Positions 13,566 to 25,294 of a DNA stretch of 64,000 nt are shown in pieces. The DNA is taken from assembly GCA_964030475.1 (NCBI GenBank), contig CAXIPT010000002.1:11882426-11946425 (forward strand), written 5' to 3'. This stretch comes from Tethya wilhelma (taxonomy: Eukaryota > Porifera > Demospongiae > Tethyida > Tethyidae). Both the position numbers and the translations under genes were made by a program. Numbering within the stretch: position 1 is the stretch's first letter; each line of letters opens with the position of its first letter. A model generated the notes under the pieces. That model was not told the DNA's origin and did no database searches. It saw nothing but the letters and a program-made list of their open reading frames with translations.

Positions 13566-14715
13566 ATGGCCGCATTAGCAGCATTGTTTGGAAGAAGAAA
13601 GAGCCCTGAAGAGATGCTCAGACAGAACCAACGAGCTCTCAACAAGGTACCTCGCTAGTTTGTGAGTGTGTAAGGAGGGAACGATGATTCATGCCGTGTT
13701 TCGTATGCATTGTTTGTGTCAGTTTAGTAGTAAGTTTCTTGGACATCCATATTATGTTTTGCTGTAAGGAAAGTAATTGATAGCTGCCTGTTTCTCAGTA
13801 TCACTTCTGGAAGTGATTTACTTCCACCTAGTTGCTCTTTTTGTCTGGTAGTGTGAGTATGTAGTACGCCACAGAGTGTTGAGTCAGCTTTGTAAGTTAG
13901 TAGCCTCATTCTCTGGCTCCCTCTCTGGAAATGAAGTGGAATTTTCGTTTGAGTGAAAGGTCAAAGGGGAGCCTGGGAAGGCTAGTAAGTTAGGACACTA
14001 ACGTTTGTAGTCAGCAGTTGTTACTTACATCGTAGTTTTAGGACACTAACAAGAAGAGGTCATTTTGCCTGGCATGGTAGAATATCCTCTGTCAGCTCAT
14101 AAAGCCATATTTGGCTATAATTATACACTTGAAACCCATCATTTCCAATGCACATACACATGTACATGTAAGAACAAACCCACAATGTCATTGTATAGTT
14201 GCTAGACCTAAGCAAAGTGATTTTCATTTTCCGCCCAGGTGATGAGAGAGCTAGATCGTGAACGTACCCAGTTGGAACGTCAGGAAAAAAAGCTTGTTGT
14301 TGACATCAAGAAGATGGCCAAGAGTGGACAGATGGATGCTGTGAAGATCATGGCCAAAGATTTGGTCAGAACTAGAAACTTTATCAAAAAGTTTATTCTC
14401 ATGAGAGCCAATATCCAGGGGATCGCTCTGAAGATTCAGACACTGAAATCGCAAGCGGCAATGGCCAATGCAATGAAAGGTGAACTAGCATGTGTGTGTG
14501 TTGGGGGGGGGGGGATTTTCTCTCATTTTTGGGTTTTTCATCCTCACATTAAAACACATACCACCTCGGTGCACATTAACCTAGAGAGTTAGTTGGCTGT
14601 TGTTATTGTCATGTGATGCGATGTTGGGTTCTGACTCGTGTTAGTTCTAGTTCTGTTTCTCCCTATTTGGTTAGCAAAGTTCTTAAAATAATTATTAGTA
14701 TCACTGGTATGTAGA

Positions 14716-14748
<33 letters not shown>

Positions 14749-14753
14749 ACACA

Positions 14754-14795
<42 letters not shown>

Positions 14796-15385
14796 CACAT
14801 ACACACACATTTCAGGTGTAACCAAAGCTCTTCGTAACATGAACAAACGTCTCAACCTTCCTCAACTTCAGAAGATCATGATGCAGTTTGAGAGAGAGTC
14901 TGAGATCATGGACCTCAAGGAGGAGACCATCTCTGACACCATCGATGACGTCCTGGGAGAGGGAGATGAAGAAGAGGTATGGCTCTAAACTAGTTTCTCA
15001 AAATGTACACAAGCTTGGCTATTGAGAACACATAATACTTTGAAAATACTAATCTCTCTTCGTAGTCATTTGCCAAAATTCAGAGACTTGCCTTGTTTCA
15101 TTGCACTGCCCATTCCTACTCTTCTCATTTTTATAAAATTTTTACTACTTGTTATTGTAATTGCTTGTGAGGTTCTGTTCTGGCTATGCAAGACTAGATA
15201 CTCATGACATTGTGCTGATACATGTGTGATGAATGTATGGTAATGGTTGCCTTCCATTTTCTTTTGTCAGGAAACAGAGGTGATTGTGTCGCAGGTATTA
15301 GACGAGCTGGGGATTTCCCTTGATCACGAGCTCTCTGACATTGTACCTGGTTTGGATAAACCACATGTGGCACAGGCCGCACAAC

Positions 15386-15428
<43 letters not shown>

Positions 15429-15619
15429 GGAAGTTACTAAGCAACAGTAGTAGTTCAACTAGTTTATATGCATTGTGATTCGATGCTGCAACTACTGATT
15501 TTCCATTTCTCTCTCTCTTTCTCTCTCTCTCTCTGCAGAAGAAGCCTGTAGCAACTGGTGCTGCCACAGACGATCTTCAAGCGAGATTGGACCAATTGAG
15601 AAGAGGAGATGATGACTAA
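13566..15619 (+). CDS. CHMP2A: Charged multivesicular body protein 2 (ESCRT-III subunit)
   Basis: CHMP2 (yeast Vps2) is a late-acting ESCRT-III subunit that polymerises on membranes during endosomal budding, cytokinesis and membrane repair and recruits the VPS4 ATPase. Five exons, 13566-13646, 14239-14479, 14816-14976, 15271-15387 and 15539-15619, join in phase to give 226 residues, close to human CHMP2A (222). The start MAALAALFGRRKSPEEMLRQ matches the family, with a few extra N-terminal residues. The basic helical core includes DIKKMAKSGQMDAVKIMAKD and LVRTRNFIKKF. An acidic linker (EGDEEE) and VSQVLDELG follow. The C-terminus carries a MIT-interacting motif (DLQARLDQLRR) for VPS4. It looks more like the 2A than the 2B subtype. 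Microsatellites lie close to three of its splice sites. Confidence 0.97.
14717..14810 (+). repeat. (CA)n microsatellite before CHMP2 exon 3
   Basis: Nearly pure CA repeat with a few CT and GC interruptions, separated from the exon 3 acceptor by only TTTCAG. Confidence 0.9.
15388..15427 (+). repeat. (GT)n microsatellite forming the donor of CHMP2 exon 4
   Basis: Exon 4 ends CAACAG and the intron begins directly with the GT repeat, so the repeat supplies the 5' splice site. Confidence 0.9.
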
Positions 15620-15822
15620 AACCACCCACACCTAACACTAATACAATAACTGTACGTATACTAGTTAATAACATTTTTAATGCATTTATGTATATATGGA
15701 TGATTAAAGCTTTTAATTCATTCAGTGTATAATAATATGATTGTAATATTATACTGTTGTGCACAATTATTAATGAAAATCAGTGACTACACATCTTCAC
15801 TGATAATAGATGAACGTTTGTT

Positions 15823-15871
15823 AGGTCGATCTAGCCTCGGGAGGAGCCTGGGAACGAGGCTAAGGTCGATC
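15823..15871. mobile_element. Short palindromic TAGCCTCG element with 9-bp target duplication
   Basis: A 31-bp core, TAGCCTCGGGAGGAGCC... ending CGAGGCTA (15832-15862), is flanked by identical direct repeats AGGTCGATC at 15823-15831 and 15863-15871. It appears to be an internally deleted copy of the palindromic family also seen at 52.0 and 58.8 kb. Confidence 0.7.
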
Positions 15872-16444
15872 CTTGAGCTACAAAAATGCAAGACTGCATA
15901 TTATAGTCCTTTGTATGAGTATGTCCAAACCACTAAACATTAAATGCACACATCAATGGTACTGTTGCTTGTAGATATACCTATAGTTTTATTTATATCT
16001 GCATGTGTGACTAGAGCTCGATGTGTACAAGCTGGTCCACATGGCCTGTTGGTGTGCATGTGTACAAATTTTATCCAAAATCTCGTGACTATTCAAAGCT
16101 AAGTGTTTGCAAGCTAATGACTCTCTTTAAGTATGTGCCTGTACATGTTTGCGTATGAAATGTGCATTAGCCAATGTTGCCTGAACATGTAAATACATGC
16201 ACAAAGTGAGTGACATTTGTCCACCAACAATACAAGTAGGTCATATGTCAACCATTCAATTGCATGGCATTTTAATATTGATCCATTTTAAGTGCATATA
16301 GCTCAGTCGTATTGTCAACTGCTATATAGGGGGTGCACACATGCATGGTTTACTGTACATCCCATGTGTAAACCAGTTAGTTTGAGATAAAGCTTTGATA
16401 AAGATATTCTTGCTAGCCATAACTGATCAAGTGAGAGAACAAGA
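15872..16444. other. Intergenic between CHMP2 and the LVIVD gene
   Basis: AT-rich; a possible polyadenylation signal variant GATTAAA lies near 15701, downstream of CHMP2. No further gene is seen. Confidence 0.4.
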
Positions 16445-16568
16445 ATGGCTCTTGGAAAGGCTATCCTCCTTATTGGTGTTCTGCAGCTTGTAACTGTAAG
16501 TTGCTCAAGCTAGTGCATGTCAGGNTGTGTGTGTGCGTGTGCGTGTGTGTGCGCGTGTGTGTGCGTGC

Positions 16569-16611
<43 letters not shown>

Positions 16612-18031
16612 GTTTGTATACAAGATATTGTAATGTTGTTTGCATTAAAAATCATACAGGCTCTTCCACGCAATGTCTCCCTGGTGCGCCATTGTACTGG
16701 CAAATGTCGAAAGGCAGGTGAGATATTTAACCCTCGAAATTTGAATACAGGCATAAAAATAATATGTTGCTGAATGAAGTTGATGCTTATAAACAAACAA
16801 GCAATAATTGATTGATTTCTTTTTATCCATAAGATTTGAAAGCACAGATGCCTCTTGTGATGAAGCTCAAGTTGGAAGAGCACAGGGAGTGTGTGGCTCA
16901 ACATAAGTGTCCTACTGATGTCCCACCAATGGGATACACTCCTTGTGTAGATGGGAAAGCTGGGGAGTATGAGTGCAGCAATGTGGACTTGCTCTCTTTT
17001 GTACCTCTCAGCGATCTTGGCTCTAAAGGAGACGGAAATGATATCTGGGGATGGACAGATCCTGAGACTGGACGGGAATATGCTATTGTTGGATGTGAAG
17101 ATGGGACTTCATTTGTGGATGTGACTGAACCAAGCGACCCAATGGTTTTGGCATTCCTGCCTACGCATACTATTAAAAGTATTTGGAGAGATATCAAGGT
17201 ATAGTTATTATGTCAACATTAATATGATACTTATGAATAGATACTTATTTAATTTTTGTCAATTGTTCACAAGAGCATTGATTTTAGCAGTCACTAAAAT
17301 ATTGGATGATTTGTAAAATGTCCAGTACAGTAGTTGTAATTCAAACTGGATCATGTGACTACAGCTTGTAAAAGAATCATAATTATTATTGTAATCTAAT
17401 TCATCACGATTGTCTGCATACAACAGGTCTTCAACAACCATGCCTTCATTGTGAGTGAAGCTCCCGATCACGGCATGCAAATATTGGATCTAACAACACT
17501 GAGAGACTTAACTCCATATTCTGATGGCCCCACAGTGCTTGAGGAAGATGCACACTATTATGAGATGGGCAATGCACACAACATCGTAGGCAATGAAGAG
17601 AGAGGATTCATGTACGCTGTGGGCACTCGCACTTGCAAGAGCGGACTGCACATGATTGACGTGAATGATCCAAAGAATCCCCAGTTTGCTGGTTGCTTTG
17701 GACGGGATAGATACGTCCATGATGCTCAGTGTGTGGTGTATAAAGGACCTGATTCACGATATCAGGGACGTGAGATCTGTTTCTGCTACAATGAGAACAC
17801 CCTCACCATTGTTGATGTGGAGGATAAGAGTAACATGAAGATGATCTCCCGAGTTCCTTATGATAATGTGTATTATACTCATCAGGTATATTGCAGATAT
17901 TATTTTGTTCGTATAATTATTTTCTTATTAACGCAAATGTGAAAATGCCATGATCATATTGTATACGGTTCAATATTGTGTTCCACACACACACATATAC
18001 ACACACACACACACAAAACACATATATACCA

Positions 18032-18073
<42 letters not shown>

Positions 18074-18924
18074 AACCAGGGATGGTTGACTGAAGATCAG
18101 ACCCATCTGTTGCTGAATGATGAGTTAGATGAACTCTATGGACGAGAGCCTCATACTCGCAGTATGATCTGGAATGTGGAATATCTTGACGATCCTACAT
18201 TGATAGGTAGCTTCTTCTCTGAGAAAAGAGCTTCAGATCACAACCTATACATCAAGTCAGTGAGATTGAAATTAAGCATTACACCATCCATTAATGCAGT
18301 GTCTGGTATGACATGACAACTAAGAAGTGTCTGCATACATATAATGCCTCGTCTGTAAATAATAAATTATGATAATGATTATTTCAATATGACTTTGTGC
18401 TATTGTATGGAATACTAATTATCTATATCCCATAGTAGCAAGTGGTTAGTGGTTCATTGCTCGTAAAATATGCAGGGGTAACTTGGCTTATGAGGCCAAC
18501 TACTGTGCAGGATTGAGGATTCTAGATGTGGCTAACATCAGAGAAGGTAAAGTAAATAGATATGGGGTGGCACTCATACTTACAACTGAGCTACTCCATG
18601 GGGACCATGTCTCTCTGAGAAATACAGTGAAAAATGTGCTATAGGTTTGAATCTTTCTTTACCTTTCCCAGGCCCAAATTAGGATATTGCATGTGTTTGA
18701 AGTTGTGTGTGTGCTTGGAAATAATGCTAAAGTCATAACCCCTTTTCTGATTTTCATTAGCTACCTTGAAAGAAGTTGGCTACTTTGATGTTGCTCCAGA
18801 CTGTGATTCTCCTGGTTTCCAGGGCTCCTGGTCCAGCTATCCTTACTTTGAAAGTGGTACCATTGTTGTGAGTAGTATTGAACGAGGGCTGTTTGTGCTC
18901 AAATACACTGGGCCTTCAGGTTGA
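16445..18924 (+). CDS. Secreted LVIVD-repeat / choice-of-anchor-B-type protein, copy A
   Basis: Seven exons (16445-16495, 16660-16717, 16834-17198, 17427-17885, 18080-18255, 18476-18546, 18761-18924) join in phase to 447 residues. Residues 1-17 (MALGKAILLIGVLQLVT) are a signal peptide. The body has LVIVD-type beta-propeller blades: DIWGWTDPETGREYAIVG, SFVDVTEPSDP, NNHAFIVSE.PDHGMQILDL, HNIVGNEERGFMYAVG, GLHMIDVNDPKNPQFAGCFG, YVHDAQCVVY, DHNLYIKGNLAYEANY, GLRILDV and ERGLFVLKY. These motifs are typical of bacterial 'choice-of-anchor B' proteins and related proteins of some marine invertebrates. About 15 cysteines, some in the N-terminal region before the propeller, suggest extracellular disulfides. 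Function is unknown, probably an extracellular binding scaffold. Closely related to the 22.45-kb copy, with the same exon layout. Confidence 0.88.
16526..16608 (+). repeat. (GT)n microsatellite in LVIVD copy A intron 1
   Basis: GT-rich repeat with GC interruptions, preceded by a lone N at 16525 that probably marks an assembly join. Confidence 0.9.
17985..18070 (+). repeat. (CA)n microsatellites before LVIVD copy A exon 5
   Basis: Two CA blocks run up to ten bases before the acceptor ACAAACCAG at 18079. The same arrangement recurs in the 22.45-kb paralogue. Confidence 0.9.
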
Positions 18925-19605
18925 AGTTTGTATGTAGAAAAGCTCAGAATTAGTTTCCAATGAACTTACTTTGTTGGACTGAACAGAAATTTAGTAATTA
19001 GAATATAATAACAATTATGTTCATATTATATACAAGGAGTGGGGCTCGCTTCGCTCGCCCACTCCTTGTTTGTGTATGTTTATAGGATCAGTTACTATAA
19101 CTCAAACAATAGTAAGATAAAATTGATGAGCAAAGCTATGATAATAATAAATATTCTTCTATGGTCAGTTGGCTTAGAACAACCTTTGCAGTTGAAGCAA
19201 CACACAACAATCACATCAATACTGGCATAAGCAATTGGAAACTCAAAGGGAAGCAATGCTGCATGTGTATATGCACTGCTTTGTGCCAGTGCTCTGGCTT
19301 AGTGCTACTTTGCTGGCCAGCTCAGCAATTTACCTCACTACGTGACGTCACAGACGATCCTTTTCCGACTTCCGCCATTTTTGCAATCAGCTGGCAAAGA
19401 AACTCGTTATCTGGCTAGCTGTGTTTCGTGTACAGCGACAGAGAAGCAGACTCCTAGAAGCGAAAGATCTCTCCTCGCTACGCTTCTTTTGTGAAAGATT
19501 GGCTTCTCTTTCACGCTTGTTCGTCGGATCCAGACGCCACTGGTATGCCTTGTCAGCGATCTCACACACAGCTAGTGCTATGTAATAGAATAGAATGCTA
19601 ATTAT
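18925..19605. other. Intergenic, no gene supported
   Basis: Contains small inverted motifs (for example AAGGAGTGGG...CCCACTCCTTG at about 19034-19068, which can fold as a hairpin with a GCTTCGCTCG loop region) and a locally GC-richer patch at 19340-19560. No coding exon with good borders. Confidence 0.4.
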
Positions 19606-20116
19606 ACAAGTATAGTAAAAATTTCATAAAAATTAACAGTGTAGGAATGGGCAGTGCGGTAAAAAGTAAGGAAACAAGGCATGTCGCAATTTCGGCACAT
19701 GACTACTTCATTTTCATTTTTGATTCCTCATACATCCTGTCATATGAAAATAAATATTGATATGCTTCAAACAATGTTGTACATGCCTAGATAAAATAAT
19801 GGTTTGAATTCATAGATCATGCTTGCATGCCAATCAGTATGCTGCAGAGTGTGCCACCTTATGGTTGGACAACTTGGATTACTTACAGGGAGTGCCAATG
19901 GATTAATTGAGGTGTGGAACTTAACTGTTAGCTAGCTAAGTGGGGCAAAGTATATAAGCAGGCAATCTGGTTGTTTTAGTTAATCTTCAATAGTCTACTT
20001 GAGCATAAAAAATGAAGTAGTCATGTGCCGAAATTGCGACATGCCTTGTTTCCTTACTTTTTACTGCACTGCCCATTCCTACACTGTTAATTTTATGAAA
20101 TTTTTACTATACTTGT
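19606..20116. mobile_element. 511-bp non-autonomous element with long terminal inverted repeats
   Basis: The left arm starting ACAAGTATAGTAAAAATTTC (19606 to about 19723) is repeated in reverse complement at about 20008-20116 over roughly 105 bp with few mismatches, including the stretches GGAATGGGCAGTGC and GGCATGTCGCAATTTCGGCA. The interior of about 285 bp has no reading frame. No convincing target duplication is visible at the borders. It could form a very long hairpin. It lies between LVIVD copy A and the truncated copy B, where the 5' part of copy B should be. Confidence 0.75.
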
Positions 20117-21382
20117 TCATTCACTTTTTTCAACACTAAAGTGAGGAGACTATATCAGGGACTTAGTAAGTCCTTACAAAAAGCTTGAGTAGCAGGGTAC
20201 TATTAGGCTAATGCGCATGCCCATTAAGGTTACGGGCAACAGTTGGCTCATGAATATGCTAATCAGTACGTGCTAGTTATTTTAGATGCGGAAGAAGACA
20301 GTTAATTTCATCCGCCAAATTGTGCAGAGCTAGCAAAAATTCTAACCGTATATTGGTGATTAGCGAACTGTAGAGTCCCAAGTAAAGGGCCAGACGAAGA
20401 GTTTTTCTGAAAATAGCGACTAAAACGTCGTAGCTGCTCGTCGTTGTCTCCTGGCAGCTGCCTGGGACGCTTTGCTGAACGCTTTTTAGCTTTCTAAAAC
20501 GCTCGCTGTTTGATGTACAAAAAAAGTCTCGACGTCTGACCCTCGAGAACGAAGGTAAGTTTTTGTTGCTACAGTGTTTTGGATATAGCTGCTTATTTTC
20601 TAAGAATGAAATGGCGGATAGAATTTACTCTAGCGAAAATTCTTGGTAGTATGTACTAGGTTAGCTGTGAAGTCCGAGTAGTTGGTGATCCAGGAACAAG
20701 CAGTTGATTACTAAGCTGTTCAAGACGCAAGAGTCTCACATTCCAGTTCTGGTGTTAGATACGGGCAGATTTTCTAGCTCATCATTGCTCGTGAATTATT
20801 CATATCCACACTGTGACCCCTAACCTTAAATGCCACATGGATAGATAACGACCTTTGACCTCTACTTACAAAAGATGGCTGCATTGAAGTGTATAATTTA
20901 TATACTTAGTTTTAAAGCTTTCTAGCTCTTGTTTTAACACATTTCGGCAGAAAGCGAGTGTAAAAGGCACTAGTCCAGATGAGAACAAGTTGTTCTGTGT
21001 AGTCAAAACAAGCTCAACGTCTTTTGTTTCTCTGGAAATCGCTTTCAAGTAAGTCAGTTAGTAAGTAAGTAAGTAAGTAAGTGAGAACAAAATTGCGTGG
21101 GTGTAGCTTCTAACTAGCGCTCGCTACGAGTGTTTATGAAAGCTTCTGTGAGTTTTAGGCCATGCAAGCGTTTGTTAATCTGTCTGAGAGAGCTTCTGAG
21201 CAAATTTGAAGGTTTTACTTTGTCTTGCTAGATTTTTATGGTGATAAACATTTTGTATTGTGTCTATGGGACAGTCGGCCCATTCCTACTATACGTACTA
21301 CCGTACGTATGATTCCCTCCATTGTAACTAGTAGTAGCAAGTGGTAAGAGTTGTTAAGTCACATTCTCATTGAAATATGCAG
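20117..21382. other. Non-coding spacer, possible orphan first exon
   Basis: A GC-richer segment at 20340-20553 ends in a strong donor (GAGAACGAAG|GTAAGT) and looks like a promoter-proximal untranslated exon. I could not connect it in frame to the LVIVD exons downstream. A (TAAG)n array lies at about 21049-21082. The last 50 bp (21330-21382) are homologous to the intron before exon 6 of copy A (TAGTAGCAAGTGG...ATATGCAG). Confidence 0.4.
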
Positions 21383-21796
21383 GGGTGACTTGGCTTACGA
21401 GGCCAACTACTGTGCAGGATTGAGGATTCTAGATGTGGTTGGCATCAAAGAAGGTACGGTGAATGTATTTGCAAATTAATGAGTTTGATATTTCTATCTA
21501 GCTAGTTCATGCCTTTACTAGAGGTTTGAATCTTCATTTGCCTTGTTCCAAGCCCAAAATTATTGGGTTTATGTGTACTTAATTAAAGATAAATCTAAAA
21601 TCATGACCACTTTCAAATTACTTTAGATCCGCCAGAGTTAAAAGAAGTTGGCTACTTTGATGTTGATCCAGACTGTGATGTTCCTGGTTTTCGTGGGTCC
21701 TGGTCAAGCTATCCTTACTTTGAAAGTGGTACCATTGTTGTGAATAGCATTGAACGAGGGCTGTTTGTACTCAAGTACACTGGTGGTCTGGACTGA
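21383..21796 (+). pseudogene. Truncated LVIVD-type gene, copy B (only exons 6 and 7)
   Basis: Two exons equivalent to exons 6 and 7 of the flanking full-length genes: 21383-21453 (GDLAYEANYCAGLRILDVVG) and 21627-21796 (LKEVGYFDVDPDCDVPG..., ending KYTGGLD, stop). Both keep correct splice borders, phases and open frames. Exons 1-5, including the signal peptide, are absent. The 7th exon has the same length (170 nt) and ending as copy C, so copy B is closer to C there. No start codon can be assigned. It is probably a relic of a segmental duplication, although the intact frames mean use as terminal exons of another transcript cannot be excluded. Confidence 0.75.
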
Positions 21797-22002
21797 ACTT
21801 AAACTTAATATCTCTGTGTTTTGGACTTCTCTAGTGTTATGTTTAATATTATGTGCCAATATTGTCATTTTGAGCTCGCGACATCGACCTAGTACTTTTG
21901 TCGTTTAGTGATGTCAAAGTATTAAATTTATTTTATTATTTTATTTTATTATTTATTATTGGCAAGTTATTGTCTCCCATATATAGTTGGGTGTGTAGTA
22001 TG

Positions 22003-22111
22003 CACCATTGATCAGCAGATCTAGAGATATTACCCAGTTTGCTACTCAACCAACAACTTTCTACTTGCAGATCAGCACCTTTCTCCAGGGTACATGATGG
22101 TGCCACAGGAA
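22003..22111 (+). pseudogene. Fragment of the Ser/Pro-rich gene found at 25.7 and 27.7 kb
   Basis: About 109 bp (CACCATTGATCAGCAGATCT..., CTCCAGGGTACATGATGGTG) match the early coding region of the duplicated gene (near 25797-25906) with scattered substitutions; the flanks do not. It lies just 3' of the truncated LVIVD copy B, in the same order as the intact pair LVIVD copy C plus Ser/Pro-rich gene, so it is the decayed second half of an older block duplication. Confidence 0.8.
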
Positions 22112-22449
22112 GCAAATCTTAGATATCATGTAATATACATCAGCTTTATCACCATTTTTCAAATACTGGTACTATGTACCTTTTATGCTTTAATAGCTAA
22201 TAGTGGGGAGGCTAATAAACTTTATTAGTATATACCATATCATCATTGCTCATGTTGTGCAACTCTAGATCGGTGTGTATATATTCATTGGGCACATCCC
22301 CCACGGGTGTTGCACTGCAGGGGAGGGGCTGGTTAGTTAATAACGATAAACATTGCTTGTCATATGACTTGACTCAGCATACTCTAAAGCAATTTCATTG
22401 GCATTTTTGGTATTCTTGCTAGCCACAACTGAAGCTGCAAGAGAACAAA

Positions 22450-24123
22450 ATGGCTCTTGGAAAGGCTATCCTCCTTATTGGCGTTCTACAGCTTGTTACT
22501 GTAAGTTGAACAAACTAGTCTTAGTGCCAGAGTGTGTTTTACTATAGCTAGTTGTTATCTGTACAAAACTATAGGCTCATCCACATGATGTCACCCAGAA
22601 ACGACATTGTACTGGTGAATGTCAGAAGGCAGGTGAGGTTCAACTCAGAAATTCCAATACATAGGCCTAGATAAGTAGCTGAATTATGCTTGATTTATGT
22701 ATCCATGATATTCCACAGATTTGAATGCCAAGATGCCTCTTGTGATGAGGCTCAAGCTGGAAGAGCACAAGAAGTGTGCAGCCGAACATAAGTGCCCTAT
22801 GGATGTCCCACCAATGAGAAACACTCCTTGTGTAGATGGGAAAGCTGGCGAGTACGAGTGCAACAATGTGGACTTGCTCTCTTTTGTGCCTCTCAAGGAT
22901 CTTGGCTCTGGTTCTAGTGGAGTTGGAAATGATATCTGGGGATGGACAGATCCTGAGACTGGACGGGAATATGCTATTGTTGGGTGTTCAGATGGGAGTT
23001 CATTTGTGGATGTGACTGAACCAACAGACCCAAAAGTGTTGGGATTCCTGCCTACACATACTTTTAGTAGCAGTTGGAGGGATATGAAGGTATTTCAACA
23101 TGATTAATAGCAGGCAAAGATGGAATTTATAGTCACTATATAATACTTGCATGACCTCAAGTTTGCATGATCGATAAAATGTCTAGTAATTTTCCCTATT
23201 GCAGTAAATTGCATCACATGACTACACCTTGCAAAATAATTATAATATTGTAATGTAATTCATCACGATTGTGTGTATGCAACAGGTGTTCAACAACCAT
23301 GCCTTCATTGTGAGTGAAGCATCCAATCATGGCATGCAAGTGTTTGATCTAACAAGACTGAGAAACATGACTGCAAATCCTCCTAATGAGCCGCCGCCAA
23401 GAATTGAAGCAGATGTCCACTATGATGAGATGACCAGTACACACAACATCGTAGGCAATGAAGAGACAGGATTCATGTATGCTGTGGGTACTCGCACTTG
23501 CACCAGTGGACTGCACGTGATTGACGTGAATGATCCAAAGAATCCCCAGTTTGCTGGTTGCTTTGGACAGGATGGATACGTCCATGATGCTCAGTGTGTG
23601 GTGTATAAAGGACCTGATACACAATATCAGGGACGTGAGATCTGTTTCTGCTACAATGAGAACACCCTCACCATTGTTGATGTGGAGGACAAAGATGACA
23701 TGAAGATGATCTCACGAGTCCCTTATGATAATGTGTTTTACACCCATCAGGTACATTGTTATGTTATTTCTATCACGGCTTCATACAGATCCAAGACATT
23801 TGTAAAAAAAATAAATTAGTATGTGAATACAGAAAATAATGCAAAGATAAGTTTGTTCTTCGGTTTTATCTCTAAAATTTGTTCTAAGTTGACTTCATTG
23901 AGATCTGAGCCTTCTATGTCAATATTATTGACTTAATGTGACACTCAGTTTGGCGGCATTTGCTCAGCTGTATCACTATGGGGTGTCACATGACCAGAAG
24001 TGGGCTTGGCTTACAAAAATTTCCAGTGTGCCTTATGTGCGATATTTTTCCCCTTCCAATGATAAAATTCTGTATGAAACCCTGTCATTATATGGATCAA
24101 TATTGTGTACTACACACACACAC

Positions 24124-24169
<46 letters not shown>

Positions 24170-25090
24170 CCAGGGATGGTTGACTGAAGATCAGACCCAT
24201 CTGTTGCTGAATGATGAGTTGGATGAACTCTATGGACCAAGAAAGAATACTCGCAGTTTGATCTGGAACGTGGAAAATCTTGAAGACCCTAAATTGACGG
24301 GCAGCTTCTTCTCTCAAAAAGAGTCTACAGACCACAACCTATACATCAAGTCAGTGAGATTGACATCATGTAGTATCTGGCAAGCCACGCATGGTCCAAG
24401 TACATAGAGCCTATATACATAACAAATTTAGTGTGTAAATGCTTGGGTCAGAATTGGCTCACCAATTGTATTTGCTGATTATCTATCAGAAATAGTATAT
24501 GATCATTACTGAACTATGATTATGTTTTTCTTGTTCAATTGTCTATGCAGGGGTATCTTGGCTTATGAGGCCAACTACTGTGCAGGATTGAGGATTCTAA
24601 ATGTGGAAGACATCAAAAGTAAATTAACTTTAAAAAAAAAATGAAAGTGTCAATTTAGCCCAGAATAAAGGGTGGTACTCAGCATACACTATGCAACTGA
24701 GCTTGTTACATTCCACTATTGAACTTAGTAGAGTACTGAATGGGTGGGGTATGTTCCTGGGGGAATCTGGATAGCATTAGTTTGTGGACAATTTTTAAAT
24801 TGTCCATAAACTAACGCTGTCCGGAAGGAGAAGATCACCAGTAGTATTTAAAATTTGTTTGTATATACCCCGGAGACGAGTTAAAATTAATATTGAACTC
24901 CTTTTCTATTTTTTCTTTAGATCCAGAGAATGTGAAAGAAGTTGGCTTCTTTGATGTTGCTCCATACTGTAATGCTCCTGGTTTCCAAGGCTCCTGGTCC
25001 AGCTATCCTTACTTTGAAAGTGGGACCATTATTTTGAATAGTATTGAACGAGGGCTGTTTGTACTCAAGTACACTGGTGGTCTGGACTGA
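22450..25090 (+). CDS. Secreted LVIVD-repeat / choice-of-anchor-B-type protein, copy C
   Basis: Seven exons (22450-22500, 22575-22632, 22719-23089, 23286-23750, 24174-24349, 24551-24618, 24921-25090) join in phase to 452 residues. The signal peptide MALGKAILLIGVLQLVT is identical to copy A's. The same propeller motifs follow: DIWGWTDPETGREYAIVG, SFVDVTEPTDPKVLGF, NNHAFIVSEASNHGMQVFDL, THNIVGNEETGFMYAVG, GLHVIDVNDPKNPQFAGCFG, DHNLYIKGILAYEANY, GLRILNV and ERGLFVLKYTGGLD. Differences from copy A are mostly conservative, except for a rewritten loop in exon 4 (NPPNEPPPRIEADVHYDEM) and a small GSSG insertion in exon 3. Intact and probably expressed. Role unknown; extracellular location is inferred from the signal peptide and cysteines. 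Confidence 0.88.
24112..24166 (+). repeat. (CA)n microsatellite before LVIVD copy C exon 5
   Basis: The CA repeat ends seven bases before the exon at 24174 (AAAACCAG acceptor). Position is conserved with copy A, although the repeat lengths differ. Confidence 0.9.
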
Positions 25091-25294
25091 ACTTGATCTG
25101 AGTTAGTATGTGGCTAGACACTCAGTAAAAGTAAAATAGGTGTCGAACCAAACAATAACCTTTAATTAGCTGCAAAAATGTTTGTTTTGGACTTTGTTTT
25201 TGATAAATTATGTTCAATTTTAAATTTTAATTGAGATGACCTTTGTCCTTTAGTGACGCAAGACTAAATAAACGGCGCAACACGGCACGTCATC

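Noticed and set aside
14589..14855. CRISPR-like regular array in the CA-rich region
   Set aside because: A simple dinucleotide repeat with no spacer structure, in a eukaryotic intron.
20340..20553. Possible alternative first exon for the truncated LVIVD copy B
   Set aside because: A good donor exists, but the only ATG frame hits a stop before it and nothing connects it in frame to exon 6.
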